Of a stretch of 64,000 nucleotides of DNA, positions 11,251 to 22,300 are shown piece after piece. Source of the DNA: Cryptomeria japonica. Lineage: Eukaryota > Streptophyta > Pinopsida > Cupressales > Cupressaceae. The stretch lies in the NCBI RefSeq assembly GCF_030272615.1, contig NC_081405.1, positions 469,452,008 through 469,516,007 of the forward strand, in the 5' to 3' direction. Numbering within the stretch: position 1 is the first letter of the stretch; every line of letters starts with the position of its first letter. The notes beneath the pieces are model-generated. The model saw nothing but the letters and a program-made list of their open reading frames with translations, was not told the origin of the DNA and searched no databases. Position numbers and translations under genes: made by a program.

Positions 11251-11650
11251 CATTGATGGCAACACTTAGGAAAATTTTGACATCTAAGTGCTTACAAAAC
11301 AAAAACAGATGCCACAATCAAAATTACTTCCCCTAAGCATATACACTACTCCCTTTGCCAAAATTATAAGCATGTACAAATTCAATGCTACTCCCCATAA
11401 AATTTATATGACAGAATACTACTCCCCCTTTTCCAACAATGACAAAGTAATACAAAATCATATTACATTAGCATGAAAAAAGAGGATAAGGTTATGACAA
11501 TAAGGAATAAAACTTCTCAAAAATAAATTTGAAGTCTTTCAGGAATGCCTTCATGTCTATCGACCAGGTGTCTAGGACTGAGGCCGTGATTTCACTCTAA
11601 GTCTTCATCTAAAAGGCTAGCTCCTCCATGGCATGCATAGTACTCATCTC
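11251..11650. other. Untranslated stretch between ORF B and PPT
   Basis: AT-rich, with repeated CTACTCCC-type words at about 11346-11430. No coding motif recognised; it appears to be the 3' untranslated part of element III. Confidence 0.5.
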
Positions 11651-14600
11651 CTAAGTAACAATGATAGCTTCCATGTTTATAAAGCACTGCTGAAGAATCT
11701 GCAACTTCGGTAGCAACAACATTTGTAACTCCTGCGGATCATGATTCCACTTGTAGATCTTGGAGTCAATCCTGGCTATCTGTTGACTGAAAGTCTTTAC
11801 TGTCTGCCCATACACAGTGAGGGAATCATAAGGAACTTTGAAAGTCTCCACATACCTCTTTAGTTTCAATTGGAGTTGACCTTTCTTTTTTAGAGCATCC
11901 TCAAAAAATAGGTGAGGTTGGCAGATTTTTCTCAAGAGTAGGTTGCCTTCACCCATAGCTAAACTTATATCATCTTTCTATTTGATCAACTTTGCTCTGT
12001 TTTCATCCATTTACTTCACTAAAGAAACTTTAAGAGATTTTTCATGCTTCTTCTCTAAAGAAATTTGGGCAACATCTTCTAATGATTGCACTTGATCACC
12101 TACTATAGTGAAGAGGAGTTTTACTTGGGCCATTGAAGGATCGGTACTGGGAAGAGTGGAATCAGGGACTAAGCTCAAGAGAGTATCAACAACAAATTGG
12201 ATAACATCCTTTTCTTTCTTCTTTCTCAGTTCCTCCAATTTTTCTTGAGCCAATTGAATGCTTCGGAGTAGCTCACTTTCATCTTCTGACTCGGTGAAAC
12301 GGGAAAGAGTCAGGTCACTGTGACCGATGGGATCAACCTATTTAGTCTGATCTTTCTCTTTGGTTGTCTTGGGAGTCTATCCTCCTTCTTTTGCTTTGAG
12401 ATCCTCTTGTCTCCTCTTCTACTGCTCTTCTTTCTCCTTGGCCTCCTTGTCAGCCTTTTCTTTTTCCTCTTTCTCCTTCTCCTGTTTCTCCCTCTCCTCC
12501 TTCTCCTTCTCTAGTTTCTCCTCCTCCTCTTCCTATTGTTTTTCCTTCTCCTCTTTCTACTATTTCTCATTCTCCTCTTTCTCCAATTTCTCCTTCTCTT
12601 CTTTCTCATTTTCCTATTTTTCCTTCTCTTCTTTCTCCTTTTCCTATTTTTCTTTCAGCTCTCTCTCCGCCTTCTCCTTCTCCATTTTTTCTTTCTCAAG
12701 TTTTTCCTTTTCTACTTTCTCTTTCTCCACTTTATCTTTCTCCATTTTCTCTTTCTCCATTTTCTCTTTCTCCGATTTCTCTTTCTCTATTTTCTCTTTC
12801 TCAAGTTTTTCCTTTTCTGCCTTCTCCTTCTTTGCTTGCTCTTTTTCTGCTTTCCTTTTCTCCGCTTTCTCTTTCTGAGCTTTCTTTTTGTTAGCTTTCT
12901 CTTTTTCCACTTTCTCAACTTTTTATTTTTCCGCTCTCTCTCCTTCAACTTTATCCTTCTCTATAGTAGTGTCCTCAACATCTAGTGCATCAACATCAAT
13001 GGGGTCATTTTGTTCTACTATTCTTTCACCCTAACTGTTGAAGACTTCATCCAGTTTGGATTTAGCAAGATCAATTGCTAGCTCAACCTGCCGATTTGCT
13101 TCAGCTACCTGTTCTATTTTGATAGATTCTTCAGCTTGTAGATGGGTGTCCTTTTCTACTTTAGAGGTTTCGCCTCTGAGTAACTGAAGCTATCTCCTTC
13201 TCAAGAAAAAGGCACCTTTGTACTGATTAAGAATCTCAAACAATTCTGAATTAGAAGCATCAAGAAAATATTGGGCAAAAATTTCTTCCCTAATTGCTTG
13301 TTCTTTTTCAATGACAACGCACCCTTTGTTATCCAAAGAATCATATAAAGAATTAGAAACAATAGACTTAATATTGGTTCATGACTGATCATTGTCACAC
13401 AATTATTTAATGACCTCTAGCTCTACCTCTTCCTTTTCAGTGTCATTAAATTCATCAAAATATTCCTTTAGGTCATCAAGAATCTTCCTTCTGACATTCT
13501 TAATTGTCCTTTGGTGGTGTGACATAGGTGTATAAGAAGGGACACATATATTTACCAGTGTAGAGGTTTCCTAAACATTACCGGTTGTCTTCAACTTCTT
13601 ACTTGGTTGCCTTGTCTTCTTCATTTCTACCTCTGGTTCAGTGTCTTCTGAATCCAGTGTGTTATTCTTGGTTTTTCTCTTCCTTTCAAATACCATTGGT
13701 GAAATGGACTCCAGTTTCTTTTTGGCTTGTGACCTCTTGGTCACTCTAGGACTAGAAATAGATGCAACTGGTGCTGATACCGATGGCCCAACTTTCCTCT
13801 TCTTCTGCATCGGTACTTCAGTAGGTTTGATCCTCTCTAAGTAAGTATCGGTCCTCTTCTTCTTTGGATCAAGTGGTGAACCAAATAGGGTAGAGGCATA
13901 CCCACTAAGTATATCATTCACCATTTTGTAGCCCATATGCTCAACTTCATCTTGTCTAGGCTCAACTGCTTCCCTTATGCAATGGTCCACTTTGATTGTG
14001 AAATAGATATTATCTTCATACTTTTTAACTAGATCACTTGATACTCTTGTTCTCTGGTTCATCTTCAATTTGAACTCCTTAAAATACCTATTCAGAGTCT
14101 TTGGATAAGTAGATACTACTGTGTGTAGACTCTCCTTGATTTGTCTTGTGACCAATAGGTCACTTGACCATTGAACATCACTGACTCTTGGAAAATGCCC
14201 TTGAAAATAGAAAAACAAACCGACAAGCAATTGACCAAATTTGAACCTCAAAGACTTGTCCTCTTTGATGGAATTTAGATTCTCCATGAGTTGTTTTTGC
14301 ATACAGGTACACAAGTCATACTATGCATTCTCCTTGATCATCTGATAAGCGGCATGCACCACAGCTATAGGAACAGAGTTGATTCTGCTAGCATAGAATA
14401 CTCTATACCCGATTACGATGCATGCATACTTCACCAAATCATCTCTAATGGTACTAACATTCATTACCCTCTTGTCACTCATAGAACTGGTGAGCTTTGT
14501 CACTTTGGTCTTTGTGACCTTGTGAAGAACAGAAACTAGTCACAACATAGATTCCCTCAGGTGTGATATCATGAGTTTGTTCAAGATAGATTTTGTCACA

Positions 14601-14924
14601 TTGAACCCTGCTGAGAATGATTCTTATGTGATCATCTATGATTTCTTTGAGAAAATACACTGCATTGTAAAATTTCTTCTTCTCTGTCACACTATATTCT
14701 AGTTTAATGTGCTTGTCTTTCCTAGAGAACAAACTTAACTGGGAGTGAATCACTAGAGACCCTAGGTCTTTCAATCTGCAATCAATATAACCAGAAACAT
14801 ACCCTTTGACAATGACTCTGGCGAAAATTTGAGATAGGGCATTATATTTCACTTTCTTCCTAAGGGATTTAGATGACTCCTCAGGTGTAGAAGAACTAGA
14901 AGAGGCTTTGGATGCAAAAGCCAT
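11651..14924 (-). pseudogene. ORF B, large accessory protein of element III (unrecognised)
   Basis: Read from ATG 14924 downward, about 1,090 codons are recoverable in one unit with a frameshift near 14480 and several stops. The N-terminus is Ser-rich (MAFASKASSSSSTPEESS). A globular-looking part follows with KYNALSQIFARVIVKGYVSGY, then FGQLLVGLFFYFQGHFPRV (about 14250-14190). After that come basic, Ser/Lys-rich patches with KKKRKV- and KRKRKT-like stretches (about 13830-13660) that look like nuclear-localisation signals. A Lys/Glu heptad-like coiled coil of repeated EKEKxEKEK units spans about 12960-12330, and another helical C-terminal part follows. No enzyme motif was seen. It occupies the place of pol. 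Family unknown; an accessory nucleic-acid or particle protein is only inference. Confidence 0.6.
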
Positions 14925-15378
14925 TTCTAAATAATTTCGAATGATGAGAGTGATTTGACAAAAAATACCTTTTCACTCCAAGCTAGGGTTTGTCGATGTC
15001 GAGCACAACACACTTCTCCAAGAGCTTACTTTACCGATCTGACTTCCACACTGATAGCTTGAAATGGCTGCAAAATCTTGTGCAAGATTTCTTTCTAGAT
15101 TCTTTTGAATGCAAGATGAATCGCTCTTGTTGTGCTGCTCAAGCTAGAAAAATTCTTCTTCGAAAATAGGTAAGTAAAAATGATGACAAAAGTCACTTTT
15201 AAACATGCTCCTACCTACCATAATAAATTCATCACCGATAGGGTACAAACCCTAACTTTACCACTTCATTTCTTATGTCGATTGACAGGTAACCAATACC
15301 GAGAAAAACACTTTATCGATATACACCGAGGGTCCAAAACATTGTTACCAATATGTTCCCCCTTAAGATTTTCGAAGC
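14925..15378 (-). promoter_or_regulatory. Spacer between gag and ORF B; leader with telo-box
   Basis: No coding motif. On the minus strand an AAACCCTAGCTTGG word lies about 60 bases upstream of the ORF B ATG, comparable with the telo-box before ORF A. The spacer could hold a promoter for a separate transcript; this is inference. Confidence 0.35.
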
Positions 15379-16215
15379 TTAATTTGTCGGTTCATAGGTC
15401 TCCACACTGGGTGCAGAAATAGGTACATCTTGTAGCATCTCTTCAGACTTCTTCTTCCAAGTTTTGTTCATATTAGCCCGTGTGGTTTCAACATCAACCT
15501 TCCTTTTACCTTCAGGGTCAACCGGTCTTTCTTTCAGTGGATTCCTTTTTAGTTTGCATGTTTTGGCAATATGTCCTAGTTTTTTACAATGATAGCATAC
15601 CATACCAAGTGCTCTCCATGGTCTAGTGTTCACATTTCCTTTCTTCCTCCTGCATCTTACAATAGTGTGACCGCTACAATGACAGATCAAATAGGTTGCT
15701 CTCCAACTGTTTGTCGCTCCATAACCATTTGACTAGTGGTCATAGGTTCTGTATCGGTTTGGGTTTTGATTCATAGGAGGTTCTAGGACAACTCCTTTAG
15801 ATCTTGGTGCATAACTTCCAGGGTTGTTCATAACTGGTCTGCACTCAAAAGATCTATGCCCAAGCTTGTTGCATGCATAACAATGACCATTAAATCTACC
15901 GGTTCTAGCATTGTAGTTGTACACATTATTTTGCATGTAAGGAAAATTATTGTAAGTCTTAATCCTACACACATTGGCAGTATGTCCTTCCTTATGAAAG
16001 TTAAAGAATACAAGTTTCAACTTTGGCTTACCTTTGCTTTTACTGTTGTTCTTAGGTACCAGTTGCTCTTTTAGTGCATTAGTCTTGGTTCTAGAGGATT
16101 CACCTTCCTCATATGTAGAGAAACTAAGTCCAGACATATCCTTTGATGACTTCATTGATTCTATCTTTTGATCCAACTTCACAGCACTCCAGTTGAACTT
16201 TGCAAGTATCTCCAC
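15379..16215 (-). pseudogene. gag C-terminal region with four CCHC-like knuckles (element III)
   Basis: Two open stretches joined across a TAG (15735-15733, where a Gln codon is likely). Knuckle 1 (FFNFHKEGHTANVC, about 16020-15965) has lost its first two Cys. Knuckle 2, CYACNKLGHRSFEC, is intact (about 15890-15845). Knuckle 3, CHCSGHTIVRC, has shortened spacing, and knuckle 4, CYHCKKLGHIAKTC, is intact (about 15605-15550). Upstream capsid sequence is missing, probably removed when the nested element recombined. It would bind RNA in the particle. The start shown is a GTG; no true start is visible. Confidence 0.75.
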
Positions 16216-16229
16216 ATCTCTATGCCTGC

Positions 16230-19200
16230 TCTCAGAATATATACATGATCAACAATTATCCAACATCTCACTCGAGGGCTTGATGGTGCTAGGGTACACC
16301 ATAGCAGTGCTACCTTCCATACAAGTCCCTCGTGAATATCCCTTGTTGTATAAGGTGTTTAGCCTCCAAGAGATAGTCACCACTCATAGGTAGGTAGTGG
16401 ATCCTAGCTGTTTTCACAGCCTCACATACCTCCATCCTCAAGGTTCCTTGCGTCTACTTCCTCGTATACACTCATCCAAGCCCATCTCCTACGTTCTTGG
16501 AGAGGAATTCTCATTACAACACAAGACCAGCATACGAAAACAACAAGGATAAACCGGTCTAGCCACCAAAGTACAAAAGATTAAAGATAATATTTGTCAA
16601 TTCCAACAATAAAACAAGAAAATAATTTCCGGATTTGCAACATCAAATCAAGTAAAATCAAGATCGCAAGATCATGGCTAAACTGTCAAGGTCAAAGTAA
16701 GATAAATTGCTGGCCCACAAGAAAATAAATAAATAAATAAATAAAATAAATTCATAAGTGCACATTACATCACTATGTGACTAATAGCTAGCCACCAATG
16801 AGGAAGGAAGGAACAATCGTCTAGCTATCCTAGTAGCTCATCATGTGGTGTGGCCAGGTCACACATCCACATGGCATGGCAGTGTGCACCTCGACATCAC
16901 CCCGCATCACGTCGTCACGTGGCATGGCTCTACCCAATACCTAGCGGTAGGCCGCATGGAAATGTCTACTACATCCCGCATCGTGTCTCAGCACGGCATG
17001 GCAATACTCCAAGCAGACAAAGCACGCAATGGACGTATCCCGCATGGCAGTGTACCCCACGGATAAGGCACGTGCTGGTCACACTCCGCATAGCGATGTT
17101 CCTCTCAGGATACTCGCCATAAGCCAGAGGTATACATGGCTAAGGTCTACCCACAAGTCTACCAACACTAGTTAGTTGGCAACTTATGTAAGAAAATAAC
17201 ACGCCTCTCATGAAGACAAGGCAACAATGCTCCAATGGAATCCAACAATATGCTCAAAAACTATCATCTATATGCTCAAGATAAAGGATAGGAATAAGGT
17301 TGGCACACATGAACCTCATAAATCGGTTCATCACAAGGGGAAGTATTGAGTACACCTATGTTATAGTTTCGTTACAAAACCATACTTTTCCTCAAAATAG
17401 GGAAGCTAAAGTCGCTTCGCGTCGACATTACTCGTACGCTGTTCATGCTATTCAAGGAATGGTGACTTCTACTACTACCCCTTTACATACTGACTTATCA
17501 ACAACCCGTGGGTTGGCACTCAGTAAGGAAACAAACAAGCAACATCACATAGATAGGTATGGTTTCCCATACTCATAAACAAACATATTCCCCATGGTTG
17601 ATTACTTCACCATCCCATGGGCACACAAAACAAGTACGGGTTTTCTCACAACACACACAGAATAGCACCATTACTGGTTTAGTCACATTTACGGGGAGTA
17701 CTTTACATTATGCAACATATACTTAAGGGAAGTTTTAATTATGCTTTACACATGAATCACCAAACAAAGTTTACTCTAGATCCACGTATTGAAATTTTCA
17801 ACAATTCAAATTTACACAAAGAATTACCATCATTCTAATATCTTTCTCAATATTCCCTAAGCATTTCCATTCACATTACTGGCTATGCAATCCCCCTTTT
17901 CAAGATGAAAAATGTTCCCCTTTCAATTAGAAGCCCAAAGCAACATAAAATTTCATATGCGTTATAACAAAATTTCTTCTTAAATCACTGCATTCCAAAT
18001 AGTATTTCAAAGACAACAATTCCTATATTTTACACAAGAGGAGGAAGAGAGTTGGAAAATTCAACTATTTCCTAGGAATACACAAGAATTTCAAAATCAC
18101 ACCATATGCTCGGATATAAGTTTATCATTTGAGTGGCACGGTTTTCATTTTTCTATCTTTTAGGAAGGTGCCAAAACATCCTAACATGACATTTCTAATC
18201 ATTATTGTTGCACTATAATGTTCTAGTTTTCCGATCAAGAATTCAAAATAACCAAATTTTCTTTTGTAATACAAGTCTTCTTGGGCACAATCACTATTCG
18301 TGATACGATACAATACAATAATACCTCAAATTTAACATTGAAACTTCATAATATGATAAGGAGGTAAATGAAGAGCTATCTACTAGATTTTTACACATTT
18401 AATGCATACAAATCAGCAAGTCTTTTATTTACTCCTTTCGAAACATAATAAGACAATTACCCATATCCAAAGTAAGTTAAAAGTGCGCCACTTAATAGGT
18501 CCTAATCACACTAGTTGAGTAAGCACATAAAAAAATCTTTTGAGGAGCACATCAATTTACTCTTGAAGCTACTACAACATGTCCTCTTTTGGTTTTCCTT
18601 CCACATCAAGCAATTTTCACAAAATCAACTATACGCATTGTAAAGCACCTTACTTAAGATGAAATTTAGTTATATCACTCCTACCAAGCACATAGAGAAC
18701 CCTTTATTGCAAATATACAATTTCCTATCATTAACCAAAAATTAACTCCCAAACCATTCCCTTTCACAATCTAAAACACAAAAACATTATAAGGCTCACA
18801 CAAGGCTCAAGAAACATCATCCTTTCTCTTGCAATAAGAAAACTTATATAAAAGATAACTACACATATCAATTCCTTTTAATTTACTTAGAGAGAGAAAA
18901 GAAGATGAGTCATAATCACTCAATGTACTACATGATAAGCATTAACATTTGTCATACTAGTCTTTCAAGTGGACAATCATTAAGATAGATCAAAACCATA
19001 ACCTAGCACATTTCGTACTTTCAGATTCGAGAGATTAACATCCAACCTAGATGGATTAGTCAAAGAGGAAAATAAATCAAAAATGAAGGTACATACGACT
19101 CCCTTTTGAAGTAAGAGAAATCATAGACCAAGACCTCATTAAGCAGACAAAACACCTATAATTATTCCCAAAACACCCACATCATTGAGGTGAAGACAAA

Positions 19201-19340
19201 GTGTGAACACACACGTTACACACAAGTACGGTTTGTTAAATCACACCCTCACATCAAGGTGGGCAAGCATACAACCTAAGGTAGATACACACACACCAAC
19301 TAAGAGCACAAGTGAAACCAGAGATCCCAGTGTTGCAACA
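16230..19340 (-). other. Non-coding internal region of the long-LTR element
   Basis: No gag-pol motif in any frame. It holds an (AAAT)n microsatellite at about 16724-16752, the GC-rich repeated block at 16850-17115, and then about 2.2 kb of unremarkable AT-rich sequence. ORFs here are short and lack family signatures. Confidence 0.6.
16850..17115. repeat. GC-rich degenerate minisatellite
   Basis: At least five imperfect units begin with (C)CCGCAT, often CCCGCATGGCAGTGT- or CCGCATAGCGATGT-like, spaced about 45-65 bp (near 16901, 16952, 16975, 17038 and 17084). CATGGCA recurs within units. The block stands out by GC content from its AT-rich surroundings. Two overlapping ORFs across it are judged artefacts of the repeat. 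Confidence 0.6.
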
Positions 19341-19356
19341 TGGGCTCTGATACCAA
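19341..19356 (-). other. Primer-binding site, initiator tRNA-Met type (long-LTR element)
   Basis: The minus strand reads CTTGGTATCAGAGCCC immediately after the LTR terminus, an intact match to the plant initiator tRNA-Met PBS core TGGTATCAGAGC. It fixes the orientation as minus and the LTR as the 5' one. Confidence 0.9.
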
Positions 19357-22300
19357 GTGTAATGCCCCGCCAGGAAACCCCTAAGGGTTTAAGTTAAAAA
19401 CACTCAAATAGAGTGTAAATTTTTTTACTTTTATTTTTTTTATAATAATTAAGAGCGTTAATGCAAAGTTACAACATTAAGATAGTTGAAGTTAGCTCAA
19501 TTCATAATTAGACACAACATTAAAATACAATGGAGATTATCTGTCAACTTAGATATCACAGCGGAAGGCTCAACCAATCCTAAGGAGTTTCCTAACGCGA
19601 TTACATAACCTTACACCTAACTCAACTTGCGTCATCAGATCCATTCAACTGGATATCATAATTACAAGATAATGCATAGATCTTGATTATATATGTGTTC
19701 AATGGTTTGACATCTTATAACTTTATGAAGCGTTCAATTAACTTGGTTGGTGAGGTGGCCATCGAGAGGTTAATTACTCAATGCACTTTAATTTCATAAT
19801 TACATTAAGAGGCCCCCAAAAGGGTTCATGTGATTAATATAATGAAGTTCATTCCTTGGGTTTGTGGTATCCATTCACAATTGATTTCATCCTTTAATGT
19901 TTAAAAAAAAATATGCCTATTGATATCCATTCATTTAAGGTTAAACTACGATTAGAAAAGCGAGGATTCCTTCATTTGATTTTAAAATATTCACCCTCAT
20001 TTGATATCTTTCTTAAATATTAAAAGATATGGTAAATAAGAAGAATTCGTTCCTTAGGGATTAACTACAACAATTAGAGTGAGATCCCTTCATTTGGTTT
20101 CATGCATAGCCAACTGATGAGTTGAAGTTCTTTTATGAAGGTAAAATGTGAGTAGCCATAGGATACATTTGAAGTTTTAATAATGCAAAGAGATGGACTA
20201 ACTTCATTAAGATGGATATGCATTAGGACAAACGGAAGCATCCTTTAAATCAAAGTATCGTTAACTAGATGACATTCATCTTTTCAAGATTTGAATAATC
20301 AGACCATAGTGATGTTCTTCTATTAGGATTAAAATACAATTATCTTTTTGCATACCTCTTTTTATAAACGAAGTTAATATGAGATGGTACATATATTAAG
20401 ATTAAGGTTTAAATAACTATACCAAAACTTCCCTTTTTAGTTCCACTTCAGCATTCATAAGGGATTCTTTATTTAAGGTTACAAATATAGATACTAGTTG
20501 AGTTCACTCTTGTATGAAATTAATCTGATAAAGAATATTTGTTAGGATTAAAATGTAAACAACTAAGTAAATTCATTTGATAAAGTGAATTACAATTAAC
20601 ATGGCGATGTTCATTTACAAGGGTAAGAAGGTAAATGCCTAAATGAGATTCATCCTTTAGATTTCACTTAAAGTTTATAACATTAATTCAACTTTGTTTC
20701 CCATTTCCCATTTGATCAATTTACATGCTTATTAACAAGTTAATTCATTGATGTAACCTAGCAAGAATCTTTCCATTTTTTTACTATGTTTAATTAACCT
20801 TATCAAAATACTCCTTTCCACAACTTTAATTACAATATCTTAAATATTTTGCCATAATCATAATTCACAATGTTTTATAAATCTGAATCACTATATTCCT
20901 CAAGATGTCTGATTTTGTGCATTTGACTTAAATTCGTTAATTTTCCACCATACACTTATGGAATGCAACCATACATGATAATTTAATACATAAAACAAAG
21001 TATGCTAAAACATCGCATAACACAGGTATGATCTCGGAGTTCACCCCGGATGGGCTACATCTCCGAGTCTGCTCAACTGCAAGACCCCTTTGGTATTATA
21101 TCGTTAGGAATACAAAATTTATAAGTCTTTTACATCTTGCCACTTAGGCGAATACAATCAATATACAACAGACACTTCGGACATTAATTACGTAATGATC
21201 CCTTTTAGAAACGGGTCAAATTGAATCATAACAAATAAAAAGAAACAAACAATCCTGGATACTCTTGTTTGACGGTTTCCTAATTAGGGGCTTGACCAAC
21301 TTGCAACCAACACTATCATGTCAAGTCTTACCATTACATAACCAAATTCAATAATAGAAGTTTAATTCAGCATAGGCATTATCCGGTAGAGGTATTCGTT
21401 TTATCATATTGCTCTGACTAATAATGTCGATACTTCGATATACTAGCTAAATTAACTTTTATTTAAAACTCTTATTAAACAGCCATCACTATTTATGCCA
21501 TGTTAATAACAGTATTAACTCGAGTATGATGTAATCAACATGAAATTAAAAACTGGTATTAGACTAAGGATTTACTAAATGTTGCTTCTCGAACTCCAAA
21601 TATATTATTTACTAAGTTTGAAATTAAATAAGATAAGATACTGAATTTAAAATTACTTAATATCAAGGCAAACTAGATTCAATTCCCTTATACTAATTTT
21701 TAATTCACTAAATAATCTGAATTCTTTTTTTTTTTTTATATGTGACATAGATATATCTCTATCTTTTTTTCTTTTTAAACAAATTATATAAAATAATAAA
21801 AAATAATAATAATTAAAAAAACAATTAAAATAAACTTTTTTTAATTTTCAAAAAAAGAGAGGGAGAGGGTACCCACGTGGACATCCACGTGCCCCCCCCC
21901 CCCTTTGGCAGCCTAGCTACCATTGGTAGCGCTGCTACCAAATGGTAGCAGGGCGCTACCAAAGGTAGCGCTGCTACCAACTGGTAGCAACTGCCGTGGG
22001 GGCACAAAACCCATTTTTTTTTAAAAAAAAATTTTAAATATATTTTGTTACAGCAATTCATAAAAACACAGTTTTTTTTTTTTTTTTTAAAAGAAATCAA
22101 CAAAACTTCTGTGCACCCACACAGCCAGAGACGGGAAAAAGGAGAATAAGTTCCAGCAAACCCATTCCATTTTTATATCCATATATATTTTGTTTTTTTT
22201 TGTTTTTTTCAGAACTAAATAGAATAAGGAAACAATGCAAAGAGATATGTGAATATCTCTCCAAAACAACAGCCTGAAAACACAAAACTCAAGTATTTTC

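Noticed and set aside
12320-12985. Long plus-strand Ser/Phe- and Leu/Phe-rich ORFs, resembling membrane or silk-like proteins
   Set aside because: They are antisense shadows of the Lys/Glu coiled-coil repeat of ORF B (CTTTCTC-type repeats); the minus-strand reading fits the surrounding frame.
16845-17122. Two overlapping plus-strand ORFs rich in His, Trp and Arg
   Set aside because: They follow the GC-rich minisatellite and have no start context or family motif.
19341-19356. Possible tRNA gene fragment (tRNA-Met-like)
   Set aside because: Only the 3'-complementary stretch is present, at an LTR edge; it is a primer-binding site.
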